DNA of 53,524 nucleotides from assembly GCF_000981225.1 (NCBI RefSeq), contig NZ_LAJC01000036.1:1-53524 (forward strand). The letters are read 5' to 3'. The notes under the pieces are model-generated. The model ran no database searches, had not been told where the DNA came from, and saw only the letters and a program-made list of their open reading frames with translations. The position numbers and the translations under genes are program-made. Positions 18,339 through 28,073 of the stretch are shown here, piece by piece; within the stretch, counting starts at the first letter, position 1; every line of letters begins with the position of its first letter. This DNA comes from Allosalinactinospora lopnorensis. Lineage in GTDB: Bacteria > Actinomycetota > Actinomycetes > Streptosporangiales > Streptosporangiaceae.

Positions 18339-20229
18339 TCAGCTACCCCCAAGGTGTCGAGAAGCTCGTCAAGCAGCCCCAGCGCATCGCAGTCGGCGAA
18401 GAGGAAACCGTCCACACCCGCCGCCGCGAGGTCGTCGGAGGGCTTCCCCGCGAGCAGTACCCGTTCGGCCCCCGCTTCCTTCAGTGCCCGCACCGCGGCC
18501 GCGGCCTGCTCCGCGTAAACGGCGTCGCTGGAGCAGAGGCAGGCCAGGCGCGCATCGCTCTCGCGGAACGCCGCGACCGCCTCGTCGGCGTCCCCGCACG
18601 TACGCCCGCCCGCCGGGGCGATCCCGCCGGACCGCAGCAGGTTGCCGACGAACGTGGCGCGGGCCGTGTGCGCCGAGGCGGGGCCGAGCGTGGCCAGGAA
18701 GACCGCCGGCCGGGCGCCGGTAGCCGCCAGGTGGGCGTCGGAGCGGTCGCGCAGCGCCTCGAAGTCCTCGGCGTAGCGGCGGCGCGGCAACGCGTTCGCG
18801 GCGGCGGGGCGCCCCTCGTCGTCGGGGGTGGGGGCGGGCCGCTCGTCCAGCTCCGGAAACTCGCTGACACCGGTAAGGGGGTCGCGCCGGTGGGCGATGT
18901 TGCTCCGCCGCTGCTCCCAGACCTCGTTCACACGCTCGGTGACCAGACCGGAGGAGAGCGCGGCGGCCATGCCGCCGGCGGCCTCCAGCTCCTGGAAAAA
19001 CGCCCAGCCCTGGGCATAGAGGTCAGCGGTGAGCCGCTCGACGTAGAAGGAACCGCCGGCGGGGTCGATGACCCGGGCCAGGTGGGACTCCTCGACAAGG
19101 AGTGACTGCGTGTTGCGGGCGATACGGCGGGCGAAGTCGCCGGGCAGGCCGAGAGCGGAGTCGAAGGGACGCACCGTGATCGCGTCGGCACCCGCGACCC
19201 CCGCCCCGAAACACGCGAGCGTGGTGCGCACGATGTTCACGTGCGGGTCGCGGCGGGTCATCATCGCCGCCGAGGTCACCGCGTGCTGCCGCATCGTCCG
19301 GTGTTCCGCGGCCAGCCCGCAGGCCTCCGTTACCCGGTCCCACATGGCTCGGGCCGCGCGGAGCTTGGCGATGCTCAGGAACTGGTCGGCGGTCGCCGTG
19401 TACCGGAACTCCAGCCGTTCGGCGGCCTCGGCCAGGCCCATTCCCGCCTCGGTGAGTGCGCGCAGGTAGGCCACACCCGCCGCCATGGACGCGCCGAGCT
19501 CCTGCGCATGGGAACCGCCGGCGTCGTGAACGGGGGCCCCGTCCACTGTGACCAGGCCCAGCAGGGGGTAGCGGGAGGTGTACTCCGCCGCCAGGCGCGC
19601 GGCCGGGGCGAGATCGGCCGGCTCGCCGCTGCGAGCGGCCACACTGATCGGGTCGATCCCCAGGTTGCCGCGCACGGTCTCCGGGGCGTAGCCGCGTTCG
19701 GCCCACGCGCTCAGCAGTGAGGCACAAGCGGTCTCGTAGTCGGCGCCGCTCTCGAGCATGACCGGGGCCATCTGCAGGTGGACATCGGCGAGCACCTCGC
19801 CTATGCCCTTGGCCGGAATCCTCTCGGCCCCAGCCACCAGCCACAGGGAACTGGCCCCGTTCTCCAGGTCGGCGAGCACCGCGCGGCGCGCCTGGGCGGG
19901 ATCAGGGTCGGTGTGCAGCTGCCGGATGTCCCAGCCCGCGCTCAGCACCCCCTCGGCCCGCCCGCCGCGCGTGAAGGGCTCCACCCCGGGAAAGCCGGAG
20001 TCGAGGCCCTCGTCCCCCACGTACAGGGGCTGATCCTGATCCCCTCGTAGGTGGCGCTGGCCAGCAACTCCTCGGGCTCCGACTCCGCCTGACCGGTGTC
20101 GCCTCCTGTCTTGCGCAGCACCCCAGCGACGAGTTCGCGCCATTGCTCCTGCGTAGCCTGGGGAAACTCCGAGGCCAAGGGGAGTTCGGGCGGCTCTGGA
20201 CCCGCTGCGCCATTCTCCGGCATGTTCAT
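18335..20229 (-). CDS. mutA: Methylmalonyl-CoA mutase small subunit (frame broken near 20032)
   Basis: The repaired protein is about 631 residues. It starts [10 protein letters not shown] (or MPENG at 20223) and continues [14 protein letters not shown]. Adding one base at about 20032 restores [16 protein letters not shown] and the whole downstream barrel ([38 protein letters not shown]). MutA resembles MutB but lacks the DxHxxG cobalamin His; it is a non-catalytic partner in the heterodimer. The indel is at the junction of ATC and CAG codons where one C is lost. Since mutB and meaB are intact, an assembly error is likely. A 17-bp palindrome lies 45-61 bp upstream. Confidence 0.9.
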
Positions 20230-20273
20230 ATTCCGAGATGGTAGAGAACGACGTTCACCCAAAGCATCAGTGG

Positions 20274-20290
20274 GTCCACAAATTGTGGAC
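20274..20290. promoter_or_regulatory. Perfect 17-bp palindrome upstream of mutA
   Basis: GTCCACAA-A-TTGTGGAC is an 8-1-8 perfect inverted repeat 45 bp upstream of the mutA start, in a position suited to repressing the mutA-mutB-meaB operon. I do not recognise the cognate regulator. Confidence 0.55.
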
Positions 20291-20363
20291 TCCGCAGGTA
20301 GAACCCCGCACTCCTCCGGCCCGACCTCCCTGTGCGGGCGGCCGGGATGCGGGCGGGCCGCGC

Positions 20364-21792
20364 CTACCCCGTAGCTCGGCCGGCCTCCTTCCTCCTGCTC
20401 CTCTTCAGGGCCGAAGACGAAGCGCTGCCGGTCCCACACGACGATGGCGTGGCCGTCGTCGGTGACGGCCTCCACGTAGGAGGTGAGATCGTCGGCGACG
20501 GGCTTCTTCGTCTCGGCCTCCAGGACGACCTGGGAGGTTCCGTCGTCGGCGTCGCGTGAGCTCCCGTAGATGTGGCCGTCCAGCGAGAACGCCGGGGAGA
20601 TGGACCGTTCGGTTTCGTCATCGAACCGCCAGCCGACCTCCCCTTCGACCAGGTCGATCCCGATCATCGGGGTCTCTCGGCTCGCTTGGGGCAGCAGCAG
20701 GGTATGGGTCGCGGAGTCGTACACGGTGCCGGGAACCCGGACCGTGTTGAAACCGTGGTCGGCGGGGTTCACACCGGGCTCCACCAGGGACCACACCAGC
20801 TCACCGCTTTCCAGGTCATGCAGTGACAGCCGCGACGGCTCCTCCGGGTGGCTCCAGCGCACCAGCACGGTCGTGCGGGTCTCCTCGGCACCGCCGCCCT
20901 CGTCCTCGGCGCCGTCCGCGCTGTCCTCCTCCCCCGCAGGAAGCTCGTAGCCGCCGACGAGCTGCGGGCGAGGCCTCGGGACGGCCGACCCCCCGGCGAG
21001 CTCCTCGTCGTCACCGGCGATCCCCCACAGCAGCTCTCCGGGGGCGTCCCCGGCATCGCGCGCCTGGAGCAGGCCGGCGCCGTCGTGGAGGAAGAGCACA
21101 TCCCCCTGCGCCCCCACGGGGACCCCCATCCGATCGAGATCAGGGGTGTCGTCCGGATCGTCCTCGGCGTCCTCTTCGGACTCCTCCTCGGCGGCGTCTT
21201 CCGGTTCCTCGAAGGTGAAGTCCCAGATCTCCTCGCCGTCCGTGTCGAGGACCGCGAAGTCGCCGTAGGGGTCGTCGGCGCTCCACTCCTCCGGCCGGCG
21301 CAGCACCAGACCGTCGAGATAGATCTCGCGGTCGGCCCCTCTCCAGACCGTCTCGCCCTCGTCGTCCAGTACCACCGTGGTCCTGGATCCGTCGTCGTCT
21401 TCGCTCAGGATCAGCACCTCGGAGCCGTCGCGGTCGCGCCCGAAGCCGCTGACCCGGTGCGCGCCCTCCCACAGCTTCTCGCCGTCGCCGGCGCGCTGGA
21501 GCACGTGCCGCTCCTCGCTGTTGGAGCTGAACAGGAACGCGTTCCCGAGGGACTCGATGCGTACGCCGTTGGCGTCGTCGAGGATACCGGGCCCCTCGGA
21601 CTCGGGGCCGTGCAGGAACCGGAGCGGCTTTCCGCTCACGCCCGGCGGGAGCTGCGCATCGTAGACGGTGGGCAGCGGCCGCGGTGACTCCTCCGCCTCC
21701 TCAGACTGCGGCCCATCGGTGCAGGCCACACCAGAGACGACCAACCCGACACCGGTGACTATCGTCAACGGTGCACGCCGCCAGTGGGGCAT
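20364..21792 (-). CDS. Secreted lipoprotein with beta-propeller (PQQ-like) character; 3' end uncertain
   Basis: The protein has a lipoprotein signal with Cys24 (GLVVSGVAC), followed by a domain with repeated beta-propeller-type strands such as GEKLWEGAH, GETVWRGAD, GEEIWDFTF, GELLWGIAG and GELVWSLVE, and a long acidic low-complexity insertion near the middle (EEPEDAAEEESEEDAED). Such proteins sit on the outer face of the membrane and may scaffold envelope proteins; the function is unknown. In the given sequence the frame has no stop before mutA and would fuse with the MutA N-terminus, which is implausible. I ended it at the nearest TAG in a neighbouring frame (20364) and suspect another indel near 20370-20420. 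Confidence 0.6.
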
Positions 21793-21919
21793 GCTGGTCT
21801 CTCCCTAGGACGATTGCAGGTAGCAGAAATCCTAGAACGCCACGGCTTCCCGAGATACGCCCGTTACCCGGACCATCGCAGTCGGCCCGCCATGGGACCA
21901 TACCCGGTCGCCGGGCGTG

Positions 21920-22546
21920 TCAGAACGCCGCTTCCACCTCGATCGTTGTCGTGCCCTGGACCTCGGATACGGCGCTGCCGCCGGTCGTCTCGGCCAGCCG
22001 CCCCTCGAACTCCGGGAGCTCGGACTCGGCGATGGCGACATCGAATTCGACGTCGGTACCGTAGCGGACCTGCCGCACGTAATGGCGGGACTCGCGCAAT
22101 TCGCTCTCCAGCCTGCCGGCCCTCAGGTAGTCGGCGATCACGGTGACGACAAGGAGGACGCGCCGCTCCAGCACTCCGACGTCGCCGACCGCGGCGGACA
22201 CCGCGTTGCCATAGGCGCGGACCAGCCCGCCGGCCCCCAGTTTGACCCCTCCGAAGTAGCGGGACACGACCGCGACGGCGCCGGTGATCCGGCGGCGCCG
22301 GAGCACCTCCAGCATCGGAACACCCGCGGTTCCGGCGGGCTCGCCGTCGTCATTGCAGCGCTGCGCGTCACCGTTGGAACCGAGCACGTAGGCGGTGCAG
22401 TTGTGCGTGGCGTTCCAGTGCAGCCTGCGCCGTTCGGCGATGAACGCCCGCGCCTCCTCCTCGTCCGCCACGCGCGCGAGCGCGCAGACGAAGCGGGATT
22501 TTCTGATGTCGAGCTCGTACTCGCCACCGCGCTTGATGGTCCTCAT
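21920..22546 (-). CDS. YigZ/IMPACT family protein
   Basis: The 208-residue protein has the UPF0029 N-terminal domain with KSRFVCALARV, HNCTAYVLG, NDDGEPAGTAGVPMLEVL and SRYFGGVKLGAGGLVRAYG, followed by a DUF1949-type C-terminal domain. The bacterial YigZ family is structurally related to the eukaryotic translation regulator IMPACT and to the C-terminal part of elongation factor G; its exact function is unresolved. It stands alone, between the lipoprotein gene and a strong terminator. Confidence 0.92.
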   Translation of the reverse strand: MRTIKRGGEYELDIRKSRFVCALARVADEEEARAFIAERRRLHWNATHNCTAYVLGSNGDAQRCNDDGEPAGTAGVPMLEVLRRRRITGAVAVVSRYFGGVKLGAGGLVRAYGNAVSAAVGDVGVLERRVLLVVTVIADYLRAGRLESELRESRHYVRQVRYGTDVEFDVAIAESELPEFEGRLAETTGGSAVSEVQGTTTIEVEAAF

Positions 22547-22631
22547 CGGTCTCTGATGCGCGCTCCCCGGCCTCGCTCGTGGAAGGGAAGTCGAAGCTCC
22601 CTCATCCTACGCCGGGCGCCGCCGCCCGCCG

Positions 22632-22662
22632 GCGGGACCTCCCGGGGCCCGGGAGGTCCCGC
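22632..22662 (-). terminator. Strong terminator of the second DASS gene
   Basis: A perfect 15-bp stem, GCGGGACCTCCCGGG/CCCGGGAGGTCCCGC, with one base between the arms starts 8 bp past the DASS stop. The innermost pairs must open to form a loop. Confidence 0.75.
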
Positions 22663-22669
22663 GGCCGGG

Positions 22670-24220
22670 TCAGACGGACAGCCCGAAGACCCACATCGCG
22701 ATCGAGTACATCGTCAGCAGGACAAGGACCACCGCGACGAGGTTCAGCCAGACGCCGCCCTTGACCATCTGCCCGATGCGCACATAGCCGGAGCCGAACA
22801 CGATCGCGTTGGGCGGCGTCGCCACAGGCAGCATGAACGCCAGCGAGGCCGCCAGGGCGACCGGGACCACCAGGGTCATGACGTCGAGCCCCATCCCCAG
22901 GGCGACCCCGGCCATGACCGGGACGAAGATGGTCGCCGTCGCCGTGTTGCTGGTCAGCTCGGTGAGCAGCAGCACCAGCGCGGTCACGACCAGGATCAGC
23001 ACCCAGCCGGGCACTCCGCCCAAGAGCTCGACCCGCTCACCGATCCAGTCGCTCAGACCGGTGTCGCCGAACTGGGCGGACAGGCTCAGCCCGCCGCCGA
23101 ACAGCAGCAGGATGCCCCAAGGGAGCTGCACCGCTGTCTGCCAGTCGAGAGCGGCGACCCCGTTGCGGGCGTCCACGGGGATGACGAACAGCGCCACCGC
23201 GACGGCCATGGCGATGCCGGCGTCGTCGATACTCGCCAGCCAGGGCAGGGCCCCGCCGATGGTCTCGGTCCCGGCCAGCAGCGGGATCGTGATCCAGGAC
23301 AGCGCGGCCAGGACGAAGACGACCAGCACCGTCCACTCGCCCCGCGACATCGGCCCCATCTCGCGTAGCTGGCCGCGGACCAGCTCGCGGCCGCCGGGCA
23401 GCTCCTTGATCTTCGGCGGGTAGATGAGCCGGGTCAGCACCAGCCACGCGATCACCAGGAACACCAGTGCCAGCGGGAGGCCCACCATCATCCACTGGCC
23501 GAAGCCGATGCTGATGCCCTGCTCCTCCGCCAGGTAGCCGACCATGAACGCGTTGGGCGGGGTGCCGATGATCGTCGACACCGACCCGATCGAGGCGGCG
23601 TAGGCGACCCCCAGCATCAGCGCGGTGCCGAAGTTGGGGTCGGTCCTGCCGTCGCCGAGCTGGGCGACGAGGGTGAGCACCGACAGCGCGATCGGCAACA
23701 TCATGATCGCGGTGGCGGTGTTGCTCACCCACATGGTGATGAATGCGGTGGCCAGCATGAACCCGGCGATCAGCATGACGGGGCTGCTGCCTATGCTCGC
23801 CACGACGCTCAGCGCGATACGCCGGTGCAGGTTCCAGCGCTGCATGGCCAGGGCGAGCATGAACCCGCCCATGAACAGGAAGATGACCTCGTTGGCGTAC
23901 GGCGCGGCGACACTCGTGATATTCGCCTCGGCCAGCATGACCGGGAACAGCACCAAGGGGATCAGCGCCGTGGCCGGAATGGGGATGGCCTCCGTCATCC
24001 ACCAGACGGCCATGAGAGTGGCGACGGCCGCGGTCCTCTTACCGTCCTCGGCCAGGGAATCAGGCAGTACGAGGTAGACGCCCGCGGCCAGCACAAGACC
24101 GAGTACCAGCCCCACACGCCTGCGGACCAGCCCTCCGCCGTCCTCCGAAGCGCCGGGGGTCGGGAGTTCGGGGGCGCCGGCCCCGGAGGTATCCGAGCTC
24201 CGCACGGACTCCGTCGACAT
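22670..24220 (-). CDS. DASS (SLC13) family sodium:anion symporter, second copy
   Basis: The 516-residue paralogue of the symporter at 12085-13629 has the same landmarks in the same order: APYANEVIFLFMGGF, WVSNTATAIMMLP, IGTPPNA, ELTSNTATATIFVP and ATPPNA. Divergence is mostly in the N-terminal tail and the loops. I chose ATG 24220, which follows GAGGAGG by 8 bases, over an upstream ATG at 24235. Two DASS carriers so close together suggest duplication followed by specialisation or different regulation. Substrate is inferred only as a di- or tricarboxylate. Confidence 0.9.
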   Translation of the reverse strand: MSTESVRSSDTSGAGAPELPTPGASEDGGGLVRRRVGLVLGLVLAAGVYLVLPDSLAEDGKRTAAVATLMAVWWMTEAIPIPATALIPLVLFPVMLAEANITSVAAPYANEVIFLFMGGFMLALAMQRWNLHRRIALSVVASIGSSPVMLIAGFMLATAFITMWVSNTATAIMMLPIALSVLTLVAQLGDGRTDPNFGTALMLGVAYAASIGSVSTIIGTPPNAFMVGYLAEEQGISIGFGQWMMVGLPLALVFLVIAWLVLTRLIYPPKIKELPGGRELVRGQLREMGPMSRGEWTVLVVFVLAALSWITIPLLAGTETIGGALPWLASIDDAGIAMAVAVALFVIPVDARNGVAALDWQTAVQLPWGILLLFGGGLSLSAQFGDTGLSDWIGERVELLGGVPGWVLILVVTALVLLLTELTSNTATATIFVPVMAGVALGMGLDVMTLVVPVALAASLAFMLPVATPPNAIVFGSGYVRIGQMVKGGVWLNLVAVVLVLLTMYSIAMWVFGLSV

Positions 24221-24429
24221 TCGGGACCTCCTCAACGGCTGTTGTGGTGCAGATTACTTCCCGGTGGGATCGTCACCACTCACCGCGCGACCAGGCCTGA
24301 TAGCGGGTATCGAAGTCGCAACGAAGCCCTTTCGCGTGTCGCGGCCCTTCCTTCCCGTAATCTTACGAACACTTTGGGTAGCGTAAGCGGCGGATTCTGA
24401 GACCCTTCGACCAAGCTTGGAGTGCCGAC

Positions 24430-25091
24430 TTGCTCGACACACGATTCGTCATTGGATTGGCCCTGTCCTCACTGCTCGTCGCGGGTTGCGGCGGCGGAGC
24501 CGATGAAGCCGACACCGAGGAGGGCGGCCAGGACACGGCTCTCGACGCCCAAGAAGGGGCGCAGGAGGGAGAGGGGGCGGCCGCTGAAAAGGAGGGCCCC
24601 ACCGAACTGGCGTCGCTCTCCGAGACGTTCGAGCCTACGGGGACGGAGTCGAGGCCGCCGCCTACGACGAAGAGGCGGTGCCCGAGGGGGCCACCATCGA
24701 CGTCACGGTCACCGAGGAGAGCGAGGGCTCCGCGTACACGGTCGCCGTGACCGGCCTCGAAGCCGACCGGGACTTCGGTGCCCACCTGCACACGGACCCC
24801 TGCGGTGCGGACCCCGCCGACTCCGGCCCGCACTACCAGGACGAGGCCGACCCCGAGGCCGACGCCGACACCCCCTCCGCCAACCCCGAGTACGCCAACC
24901 CGGAGAACGAGGTCTGGCTGGACTTCACCACCGACAGCGAGGGCAACGCGGCGCAGCAGGCCAAGGTCGACTGGCTGCCGCGTGAAGGCGAGGCCAACTC
25001 GATCGTGCTCCACGAAGAGCACACAGCGGAGGAAGAGGGCGAAGCCGGCCAGGCCGGTGACCGCCTGGCCTGTGTGAACGTGCCGCTGTAA
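24430..25091 (+). CDS. Superoxide dismutase (Cu/Zn)-like lipoprotein (frame broken near 24635)
   Basis: The TTG start at 24430 follows GGAG by 8 bases and opens a lipoprotein signal (LLVAGC, Cys20), an acidic linker, then a Cu/Zn SOD-like domain. The frame breaks at GAGCC|TACGG (about 24635). One added C restores YGDGVEAAAYDEEAVPEGATI and the rest. Landmarks are GAHLHTDPCG (His-x-His metal ligands and Cys), SGPHYQ, and the C-terminal ACVNVPL. The spacing matches actinobacterial SODC-like proteins, although the later ligand loops are hard to place, so dismutase activity is unproven. Confidence 0.75.
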
Positions 25092-25101
25092 CGCGAGTGA
25101 A

Positions 25102-25125
25102 GGCGGGCGGCCCGGGCCGCCCGCC
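25102..25125. terminator. Bidirectional terminator, SOD-like gene and yidC
   Basis: A 24-base perfect palindrome with arms GGCGGGCGGCCC and GGGCCGCCCGCC lies between the convergent stops at 25091 and 25127. Confidence 0.65.
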
Positions 25126-25126
25126 G

Positions 25127-25858
25127 CTACCCGGTGACGAGCCGACGCAGCGCCGTACGCTCGACCACTGTCCATGCGGTGGTCGTCGCCAGGTACAGGC
25201 CCGCGGCGAGCGGAACGAAGGCGGCGACGACCACCGCGCCGAACGACAGGTAGGACAGCACCCCGGCGCCGGGAAGCGCCGGTGCGCCCGTCTCCGCGCT
25301 CGCGGCGAGCGCCGGGAGCGCCAGCAGGCGCCGCGACAACCAGGCGATCCCGGCGAGGACCCCCAACAGAGTGGCGAAGACCAGCATGTGCGGCCCGGTT
25401 CCGGCCGCGAGGCTCCCCGTGAGCGTCGCCCCCAGGGGGACTCCGCCGAGAGTGTGCGTGAGCAGCGTGTTCGGCGCACCGGCAGCGGCCACGCCGGCGA
25501 ACACGCCGTACAGTGCGGCGAAAACCGGTACCTGCGCGAGCATGGGCAGGCATCCGGCCAGGGGGGAGACACCCTCGGCGGCGTAGAGCCCCTGCTGCTC
25601 GGCGACCAGACGCTCGCGGTTCCTGCCGTGCCTGCGTTGCAGCTTCCGGAGCTTCGGCGCGAGCCGCGCCCGGGCCTTCTCACCGCGGACCTGCGCGTAA
25701 CCGAGTGGGAGCAGCGCCACGCGGACAAGGACGGTCAGGCTGACCACGGCAACGGCGGCGGCCGCGTCCCCGAAGAGTGGGGTGAAAGCCCCGGTAAGCG
25801 TCATGACAACGGTGAAGGCCGCACCCATAGCGGCCGCGATCGGCGGAAAGCCGTACAT
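25127..25858 (-). CDS. YidC/Oxa1 family membrane protein insertase, likely accessory copy
   Basis: The 243-residue protein has the 60KD_IMP fold: an N-terminal TM helix, then SLTVLVRVALLPLGYAQVRG with the Arg that faces the hydrophilic groove, a charged coiled region (RLAPKLRKLQRRHGRNRERL), and CLPMLAQVPVFAALYGVF. It is short and lacks the long C-terminal tail of housekeeping actinobacterial YidC, and it is not next to rpmH/rnpA, so it is probably a second copy. It sits just downstream of the DUF6412 gene on the same strand, a pairing I recall from other actinomycetes. Confidence 0.85.
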   Translation of the reverse strand: MYGFPPIAAAMGAAFTVVMTLTGAFTPLFGDAAAAVAVVSLTVLVRVALLPLGYAQVRGEKARARLAPKLRKLQRRHGRNRERLVAEQQGLYAAEGVSPLAGCLPMLAQVPVFAALYGVFAGVAAAGAPNTLLTHTLGGVPLGATLTGSLAAGTGPHMLVFATLLGVLAGIAWLSRRLLALPALAASAETGAPALPGAGVLSYLSFGAVVVAAFVPLAAGLYLATTTAWTVVERTALRRLVTG

Positions 25859-25979
25859 GGCAGAGCCCCTCGTCTGACGGGAGGAAACCGGAAAAGGACA
25901 CAGACGAGGTGGCCACGCGTCAGCGCGGTCGAGGAAAGCAGGATGCCCCCACGGGCCGGGGAGTCGCGAACGCGCCGGT

Positions 25980-26279
25980 CTACGCGGCCACCGGTGCCGC
26001 TCCCGGCGCTCGGGGACGGGGCTTGCCGGGGGTACCGGGGTGGCGAACGGGGGCGACGACAGCGCGTTCGGCCCGGCGCAGCACGGCGCCGCAGCGGGAA
26101 ACCCCGCCGTCGAGAAGCGGCCACGCGCGGATGCCGCGCACGGCCATCCAGGCCAGTGCGGCCCCGATCGCGACGACGGCCAGTGCGGTGAGGGCCCCGG
26201 CTGTCGGGAGGGAGCTCAGCGGCCAGGCGCTCTCCGCTCCGAAGAACAGGAGGTGGAGCAGCGTGTAGATGGCGGCCAC
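25980..26279 (-). CDS. DUF6412 small membrane protein
   Basis: The 99-residue protein has two hydrophobic helices (about residues 3-15 and 25-47), then a basic tail ending in GKPRPRAPGAAPVAA, as in DUF6412 proteins. The GTG start at 26279 follows GGGGAGG by 5 bases. It precedes yidC by about 120 bp on the same strand, so the pair may form an operon. Function is unknown; assistance in membrane protein insertion is a guess from the neighbour. Confidence 0.65.
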   Translation of the reverse strand: MAAIYTLLHLLFFGAESAWPLSSLPTAGALTALAVVAIGAALAWMAVRGIRAWPLLDGGVSRCGAVLRRAERAVVAPVRHPGTPGKPRPRAPGAAPVAA

Positions 26280-26497
26280 GTGCACCTCCCCGGCGTAGCC
26301 GCGCCGATCGCGACCGGATTGCGGACGACGCGGGTCGTCCCCAGCATAGCTCGGGTGGGCGAGACGCGGCCGTGCAAGGCACGCACCGGCGGCCTGCCTG
26401 ATGTGGCGACACGCCGACGGGAATTCCATCCGATCACCCTCAGCTATAGCTAAATACAAAGAGTGATATTGCCCCCACCCTACGAGGGAAGATAGCC

Positions 26498-26815
26498 GTG
26501 CCGATCCGTCCCGCGAACCTCGCCACCATGTCCGCCACCATCGCGGGAGCACTGGGTGGTGTCCCAGCCGGCGAGAGCAGGCCCCCAAAGGTGACACTGA
26601 CTTTCGAGTCGGGTTATCAGCAGGTCATCGACGGCGGCGGCTGCCGGGTCCTCACCTCCGGGGAGGGCGGGGTCACCGCGATCGACACCGAGTCGCCCAC
26701 CAAGTACGCGCTGTTCGCGGGTACGAACTGCCAGACCGGACGGGCAGTCGCCTCCGGCAGCGGTTCCGTGCGCTTCGGTGATCCCGTCCTGGCCGGGGCC
26801 ATCGTTCTCGGCTGA
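26498..26815 (+). CDS. Small protein of unknown function
   Basis: The 105-residue product starts at a GTG with a GAGGGAAG ribosome-binding site 7 bases upstream. The N-terminus MPIRPANLATMSATIAGALGG is a weak signal-like stretch, followed by beta-rich sequence with two Cys (GGGCRVL and GTNCQTG) that could form a disulfide. The YALFAGTNCQTG segment is loosely like a beta/gamma-crystallin repeat, but not enough for assignment. It is isolated and convergent with the NlpC/P60 gene. Confidence 0.5.
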   Translation: MPIRPANLATMSATIAGALGGVPAGESRPPKVTLTFESGYQQVIDGGGCRVLTSGEGGVTAIDTESPTKYALFAGTNCQTGRAVASGSGSVRFGDPVLAGAIVLG

Positions 26816-27028
26816 CCCCCGTTCGCTGGGAGGACGCGCCGGCACGGGCGCGGACCCCCTGGCGCCGTTTCACCGGAGCCACGCTGCTCACCCGCGGTTT
26901 CCGCCCGCTCCCCGGGCCTTCCGTCCGGCGCCTCGGGGCGGGGCCGAGTGGCGGCGGCCGACCGCGCGCCTTTCGAGAGAGCACACGCCGGACCATGACG
27001 CTGGAAAGTATCCGATGAACCGGAAACG

Positions 27029-27062
27029 GGGAGGAGCGGGCGCACCCGCGCCCGCTCCTCCC
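27029..27062. terminator. Strong hairpin terminator beyond the NlpC/P60 gene
   Basis: A perfect 14-bp stem, GGGAGGAGCGGGCG/CGCCCGCTCCTCCC, with loop CACCCG lies between convergent genes, 33 bp past the NlpC/P60 stop. Confidence 0.7.
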
Positions 27063-27094
27063 TTCTCGGGGTTTACAGAGCGCCTCCGTTGCGA

Positions 27095-27657
27095 TCAGGC
27101 GACCCGCCGTGCCCCCGTGTACTGGCCGTCCCAGTAATTGGCCATGTTGACGACCTCGACGCTCCGCCCGGGCTTCGGGGCGTGCACCATCTTGTTGTCG
27201 CCCACGTATATCCCCACGTGGCTCGGCCCGGAATAGAAAAAGACCAGATCCCCGGGCCTGAGGTCGGAGCGGTTCACCGACGTGCCTCATTGATCTGGTC
27301 AAAGGTGGTTCGACTGAGATCCTTGCCGACCTGTTTGTAGACCCATTGCACCAGGCCCGAGCAGTCGAACGCGTCCGGCCCGGCTCCCCCTCTCCGGTAG
27401 GGCTTGCCGATTTGGTTCTGCGCGTGCTCGACGACGCTGGCAGCACTGCCGCTCGATTCCTGGGTGGTCTCCTCTACAGCGACCGGCTCCGCGGGTTCGG
27501 AGTCGGCCGGCCCCGCGGACTTGGCGGCGGCCGGCGCCGCGGAGGCGATACCGAACGCGGCCGCCGCCGCCACCGCCGATAAGGTCACTGCCGCCTGGGT
27601 CATGCGCTGCGGTCTCTTCCATGCGCGAGGCCGCTCGCCAACGGTGCAGGTACCCAT
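27095..27657 (-). CDS. Secreted NlpC/P60 peptidoglycan hydrolase (frame broken near 27276)
   Basis: A signal peptide (basic RAWKRPQR, then a long Ala-rich core to about residue 46) is followed by an acidic linker and an NlpC/P60 domain. Cys99 in DAFDCSGLVQWVYKQVG is the catalytic nucleophile, and SHVGIYVGDNKMVHAPKPG holds the catalytic His. These enzymes cleave gamma-D-Glu-meso-DAP bonds. The frame breaks at CGTCGGTGAAC; one added G restores EARRVNRSDLRPGDLVFF, the normal family sequence. RBS GGGGGAAAC precedes ATG 27657. The protein is short, with only a single domain. Confidence 0.85.
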
Positions 27658-28073
27658 GTTTCCCCCTATGGACGGCCCAATTACCGCATCCCAATAATGC
27701 GGTTGGACTTATTCGCAAGGGAAACACAAACAACGACACCGTCCAGTATTCACGCATCCACAGGCGTGTCGCAATGAAATCTAGAGAGCACGGGACACCG
27801 TAAAAACGCCCAATGGAAACATTTTAAAGATGGCCACGACCAGGGAAAACGTGCAACATAAAAAGTTTTCACTCCGCATCTCGGAAGAACGCCAACACCA
27901 TGCGATAAACGGAAACTTCACAACGCCCCACTCACCACATCTCAGGAATCGACCTGATATGTCCTCTTCTCCCGGTCGATCCCGGAAAAGTGGGTGTTCT
28001 CCCGTTGCGCACGCGCTCTGCGGGATCCGGCGACGGAAAGGCCACGCGGAAAAATCCGGTCGCTCGCCCTCTC
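27658..28073. other. AT-richer intergenic region upstream of the NlpC/P60 gene
   Basis: These 416 bp are visibly lower in GC than their surroundings (about 27700-27960). They contain a small hairpin CCGCAT/ATGCGG (27684-27702) in the NlpC leader. I see no convincing gene, and I could not match a ydaO (c-di-AMP) riboswitch, which precedes cell-wall hydrolase genes in some actinobacteria. Confidence 0.4.

Noticed and set aside
20230-21792. Natural lipoprotein-MutA fusion
   Set aside because: MutA has a conserved independent N-terminus and a promoter-like palindrome upstream; a surface lipoprotein fused to a cytoplasmic subunit is implausible, and an indel explains the shared frame.
26498-26815. 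Beta/gamma-crystallin domain
   Set aside because: Only the YALFAGTNCQTG segment is reminiscent; the second motif and calcium-binding pattern are not visible.
27658-28073. ydaO-type c-di-AMP riboswitch upstream of the NlpC/P60 gene
   Set aside because: The position is right for such switches, but I could not find the conserved core; a covariance search would be needed.
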